DNA from: Sphaeroforma sirkka
Lineage: Eukaryota; Opisthokonta; Ichthyosporea; Ichthyophonida
DNA: 24,593 nt
Direction of reading: 5' to 3'
NCBI GenBank assembly: GCA_001586965.3
Contig: LUCW03001630.1
Location: 232,501-257,093 of the forward strand
Each line of letters starts with the position of its first letter. Within the stretch, counting starts at the first letter, position 1. Shown piece after piece: positions 22,002-24,593 of the stretch. The position numbers and the translations under genes are program-made. A model generated the notes under the pieces. It had not been told where the DNA came from, did not search any database, and saw nothing but the letters and a program-made list of their open reading frames with translations.

Positions 22002-23342
22002 TAATATACATGTATATACATATTCGTATATATTTTACACTACATATGTTATCACTCACTCAATATGTACAATTTATATATACATCTTTTCTATGAACAC
22101 ATGTACATAAATTTGTGGTGTATGTATTTGTATATAAATAACATGTATACCCGTATACCCATCAAGATGTGATTTCTTTAGTGTATCCGCTTGTAGATAA
22201 TCGTTTCATCCAGAATTTTTTATATGTTTTGTAACAGATACATACATATATGAATCACATGTACATATGTGTATGTATGAATGTATATGTATTTAAATGT
22301 GAAGAATTGTGCGTATGTGGGTACTTGGGTACTTGAAAATATTCGTTTTCTTGAATAAGAAAACGAATATTTTCCTAGTGTATGCATAGAACGTGTTTCT
22401 ACCTATATATATATATTTGTATGTATATATCCGTATTATATGTGTGTATCTGTGTCTGTGCGTGTATATCTCCTTCTGTATTCACATTCTGATATATATA
22501 TATGTACACATATATGTATGTATGTATACATATATGTAGGTATGTATACATATATGTTGGTATGTATACACATGTATGTATATACGTACGTGTGTGTCTA
22601 GGTGCATATATATTGTTATTTTAAGTTCTATTTACATACATACATAAAACTTACGTACCCTGCATACTTACAAATGTATATCCGCATACTTTCAGTGTAT
22701 ACACATACATATACCGGCGGAAATAATTGCTTTCAAATACATCCATGTTTTTTTTTGCGTGTATGTGTGTGTGTTTTATATATATATATATGTACATACA
22801 TTTACCTATATATTTTCCTCAAAAATACTATCGCGCCTTTGTTGCTCACTATCCCGAAAACATGTTGATATATGTGTTTATTTATGTGTTTCCGTTTATA
22901 TTTGTATATATATATATATATATATATCTTGCTTTGTACCTTAGTTCCTTCCAGCCTTTCTTCATTCATACAAATTAATTAATACTATGTATGTATGCAT
23001 TTGTGTCCATTATATTGTTTTGCATTTGGTTATGTATAAGTGATGTGCCGTATGCAGATGTCCACTTGTTTCCTACTTATTAGGCGCGTCGCGTGTCTGC
23101 TCGCTATTCCCACCTCAGTCTTTTGAATTGTCAAGCCTGTTGTAATATAGACCGGCTTCTTATCCGGCTGAGCTATGACCATTCTGACAGCTACTATTTT
23201 GCATGGCACTTGACGCTAACTAGCCTGTTTCTCTACTCTATATCTGCGTGCCTGACTCGTCGAATTATAGTTCGGCCTCTTCAAAGGCCAAGAACAGTAC
23301 CGTCAATACTACCTGGCGAACCCCGTTAAAGACACTGAGTAG
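21561..23342 (+). CDS. 54-aa single-span membrane protein, likely small cytochrome c oxidase-type subunit
   Basis: Two exons, 21561-21653 and 23271-23342, join in phase 0 across a 1617-base GT-AG intron (donor gtatat, acceptor gaattatag). Exon 1 encodes [20 protein letters not shown] and a glycine-rich membrane span ([11 protein letters not shown]). Exon 2 encodes [19 protein letters not shown] and ends KDTE with TAG. A short basic amphipathic start, one span with GG spacing, and a charged tail containing YRQYY recall nuclear-encoded single-span oxidase subunits (Cox6c, fungal Cox9/VIIa), which sit in the inner mitochondrial membrane. The family call is by overall pattern only; another small OXPHOS subunit is possible. 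Of the two adjacent ATGs, 21561 was taken as start; 21564 is equally possible. Intron content is (TA)n, (GTAT)n, a 20-bp tandem array and a perfect hairpin. Confidence 0.66.
21679..21823. repeat. (TA)n then (GTAT)n microsatellite
   Basis: Pure TA to about 21742, then GTAT/GTATAT repeats. It begins 25 bases after the exon-1 donor of the small-subunit gene. Confidence 0.92.
21933..21999. repeat. (TA)n microsatellite
   Basis: Nearly pure TA with one TATG interruption, inside the small-subunit intron. Surrounding intronic sequence to 22330 is TATG/CATA-rich. Confidence 0.92.
22335..22374. repeat. Perfect 18-bp hairpin with 4-base loop
   Basis: Left arm GAAAATATTCGTTTTCTT (22335-22352), loop GAAT, right arm AAGAAAACGAATATTTTC (22357-22374), with no mismatch. 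It lies in the intron of the small-subunit gene. Confidence 0.95.
22501..22580 (+). repeat. 20-bp tandem array, four copies
   Basis: Four in-register 20-base units starting at 22501, 22521, 22541 and 22561. The middle two read TATGTATACATATATGTWGG; the outer two are diverged. Intronic in the small-subunit gene. Confidence 0.8.
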
Positions 23343-23496
23343 AGCTCTGCTGTGGTCGTCGCCTGCTGTTCTTCTCGATGTGTTCCGAGTTGTGCACGCA
23401 ATCACAATGTCTAGCAATATTGGAGACGGAGTCAACCCACATGTTCGACCAAACGGATGCTATAAATTGGTAGTGACGCAACGGACATGCATACTG

Positions 23497-23502
23497 AATA
23501 AA
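23497..23502 (+). terminator. Candidate poly(A) signal for the small-subunit gene
   Basis: AATAAA lies 154 bases after the TAG at 23340-23342 and is followed by T- and GT-containing sequence. It is the first canonical hexamer downstream on this strand that I found. Confidence 0.45.
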
Positions 23503-23749
23503 TTTGAGGTACCGTGATTTTATCGCTGTAGCACTGAGTTCAATTTCTTGTAGTATTTCGGTTACAATTTTTTATGAAAGAATCTGCCAGTGCGGCTTCG
23601 ACAAGTTGAATCTAGCTCAGAAAATAGCTTTATCTATTTATCTAGTTGGATATTTCTCTTGAGGCTTGCCATCGACTGCATATGAGTATTGGGACATTCC
23701 AAGGAATAGCATTGCATATTCGTATTGTACGCCGACTCGTTAACAGAAT

Positions 23750-23775
23750 GCGGTGGTTTTGGTATCAACCACCGC
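23750..23775. repeat. 9-bp-stem inverted repeat
   Basis: GCGGTGGTT (23750-23758) and AACCACCGC (23767-23775) pair perfectly around an 8-base loop. It is in otherwise featureless sequence downstream of the small-subunit gene. Confidence 0.75.
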
Positions 23776-23873
23776 TAGTTTTCCACAAGTAGTTGAATAT
23801 ATACTGTAATAATCTACGATGTGCCCAAAAAAAAAAATCTCGAAAACCCGATAAATATATCTAACCTAACACA

Positions 23874-23909
23874 TACATATATATATATATATATATGTGT
23901 GTGTATGTG

Positions 23910-23943
<34 letters not shown>

Positions 23944-24213
23944 TGCATCGCATGCATGCATGCATGCATGCACCTATATATGTATGGATGTATGTATGTA
24001 TGTATGTATGTATGTATACATGCATGCATACATGCATCCATATGTATGTATGTGTATATAAATATATGTGTGTATGTGTGTGTGTGTGCATGTATGTATG
24101 TATATATTTGTCAGAACATATATATATATATATGATGTGTGTGTGTGTGTGTATGTATGCATGTATGTATGTATGTATGTATGTATATGTATGTATATAG
24201 TGAATATATATAT

Positions 24214-24280
<67 letters not shown>

Positions 24281-24285
24281 ATATG
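23874..24285. repeat. Compound (TA)n/(GTAT)n/(CATG)n microsatellite
   Basis: About 410 bases of tetranucleotide and dinucleotide repeats, including GTAT runs near 23915-23945 and 23990-24015 and a GCAT run near 23950-23971. The remaining 24286-24593 has a short CCTGGT repeat and a GTGTGT run; I see no supportable exon in it. Confidence 0.9.
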
Positions 24286-24593
24286 TTGCGTGTGTGTCCA
24301 AGTCCTGGTCCTGGTCCGCTGAGTTGAACACTGTGAGTGCAGAGCCTAGATTGGTAACACCAGTGGGCTCGTAAAGGAGGCCGCGATCCGTGTTCTATCT
24401 AACTCAGACATACATGTTTCTCGGACAGCACGACAAAGCCCGTTGTAATCGTGGTGTTTGATAAACGACGCCCATTACGTGTCCCGAAGCCGTGGTGGTG
24501 TGTGTGTGTTTGTGTCTATATGTCAATTTTACGTACTTTTATATGAACATGCTTCTGTACCTAAATTTATGTATATGAATGTGTGGCGATCAT

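Overview
The window is nuclear DNA from a eukaryote with compact exons, GT-AG introns of a few hundred bases, and heavy (TA)n and (GTAT)n microsatellites. Two readable genes point to a unicellular relative of animals (Holozoa). One is a formin whose FH2 domain and C-terminal tail resemble the animal FHOD family. The other is an intronless polyol dehydrogenase. An ichthyosporean (Sphaeroforma-like) is my best guess, from FHOD affinity, intron density and AT-rich spacers. It is an inference, not something the sequence states.

Layout. (1) 271-13397, plus strand: the 3' part of an FHOD-type formin. I could assemble 24 exons by hand (about 864 codons; all phases agree and the summed length is a multiple of three). 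They run from the end of the FH3 region through a charged coiled coil, an acidic pre-FH1 segment, an FH1 domain spread over micro-exons, a complete FH2 domain, and a basic, DAD-like tail. The 5' end lies outside the window. (2) 13886-15484, minus strand: a single-exon long-chain mannitol dehydrogenase, tail to tail with the formin. (3) 15485-21460: about 6 kb of AT-rich intergenic DNA with poly-A/T runs, a GC-rich island, degenerate repeats, hairpins and a decayed Ty3/gypsy integrase fragment. (4) 21561-23342, plus strand: a two-exon gene for a 54-residue single-span membrane protein, probably a small respiratory-chain (cytochrome c oxidase-like) subunit. Its 1.6-kb intron is packed with microsatellites. 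(5) 23343-24593: microsatellite-rich sequence with no gene I can support.

The most notable observation is the FH1 region. The proline tracts sit on six consecutive exons (4027-6603), all phase 1-1 and all multiples of three. Any subset could be skipped without shifting the frame. Splicing could therefore set the number of profilin-binding tracts feeding the FH2 domain. Next are the possible alternative C-termini of the formin at its autoregulatory tail, the intronless enzyme beside an intron-dense gene, and a perfect 18-bp hairpin in the small-subunit intron. No pathway connects the three genes; they appear to be ordinary chromosomal neighbours.
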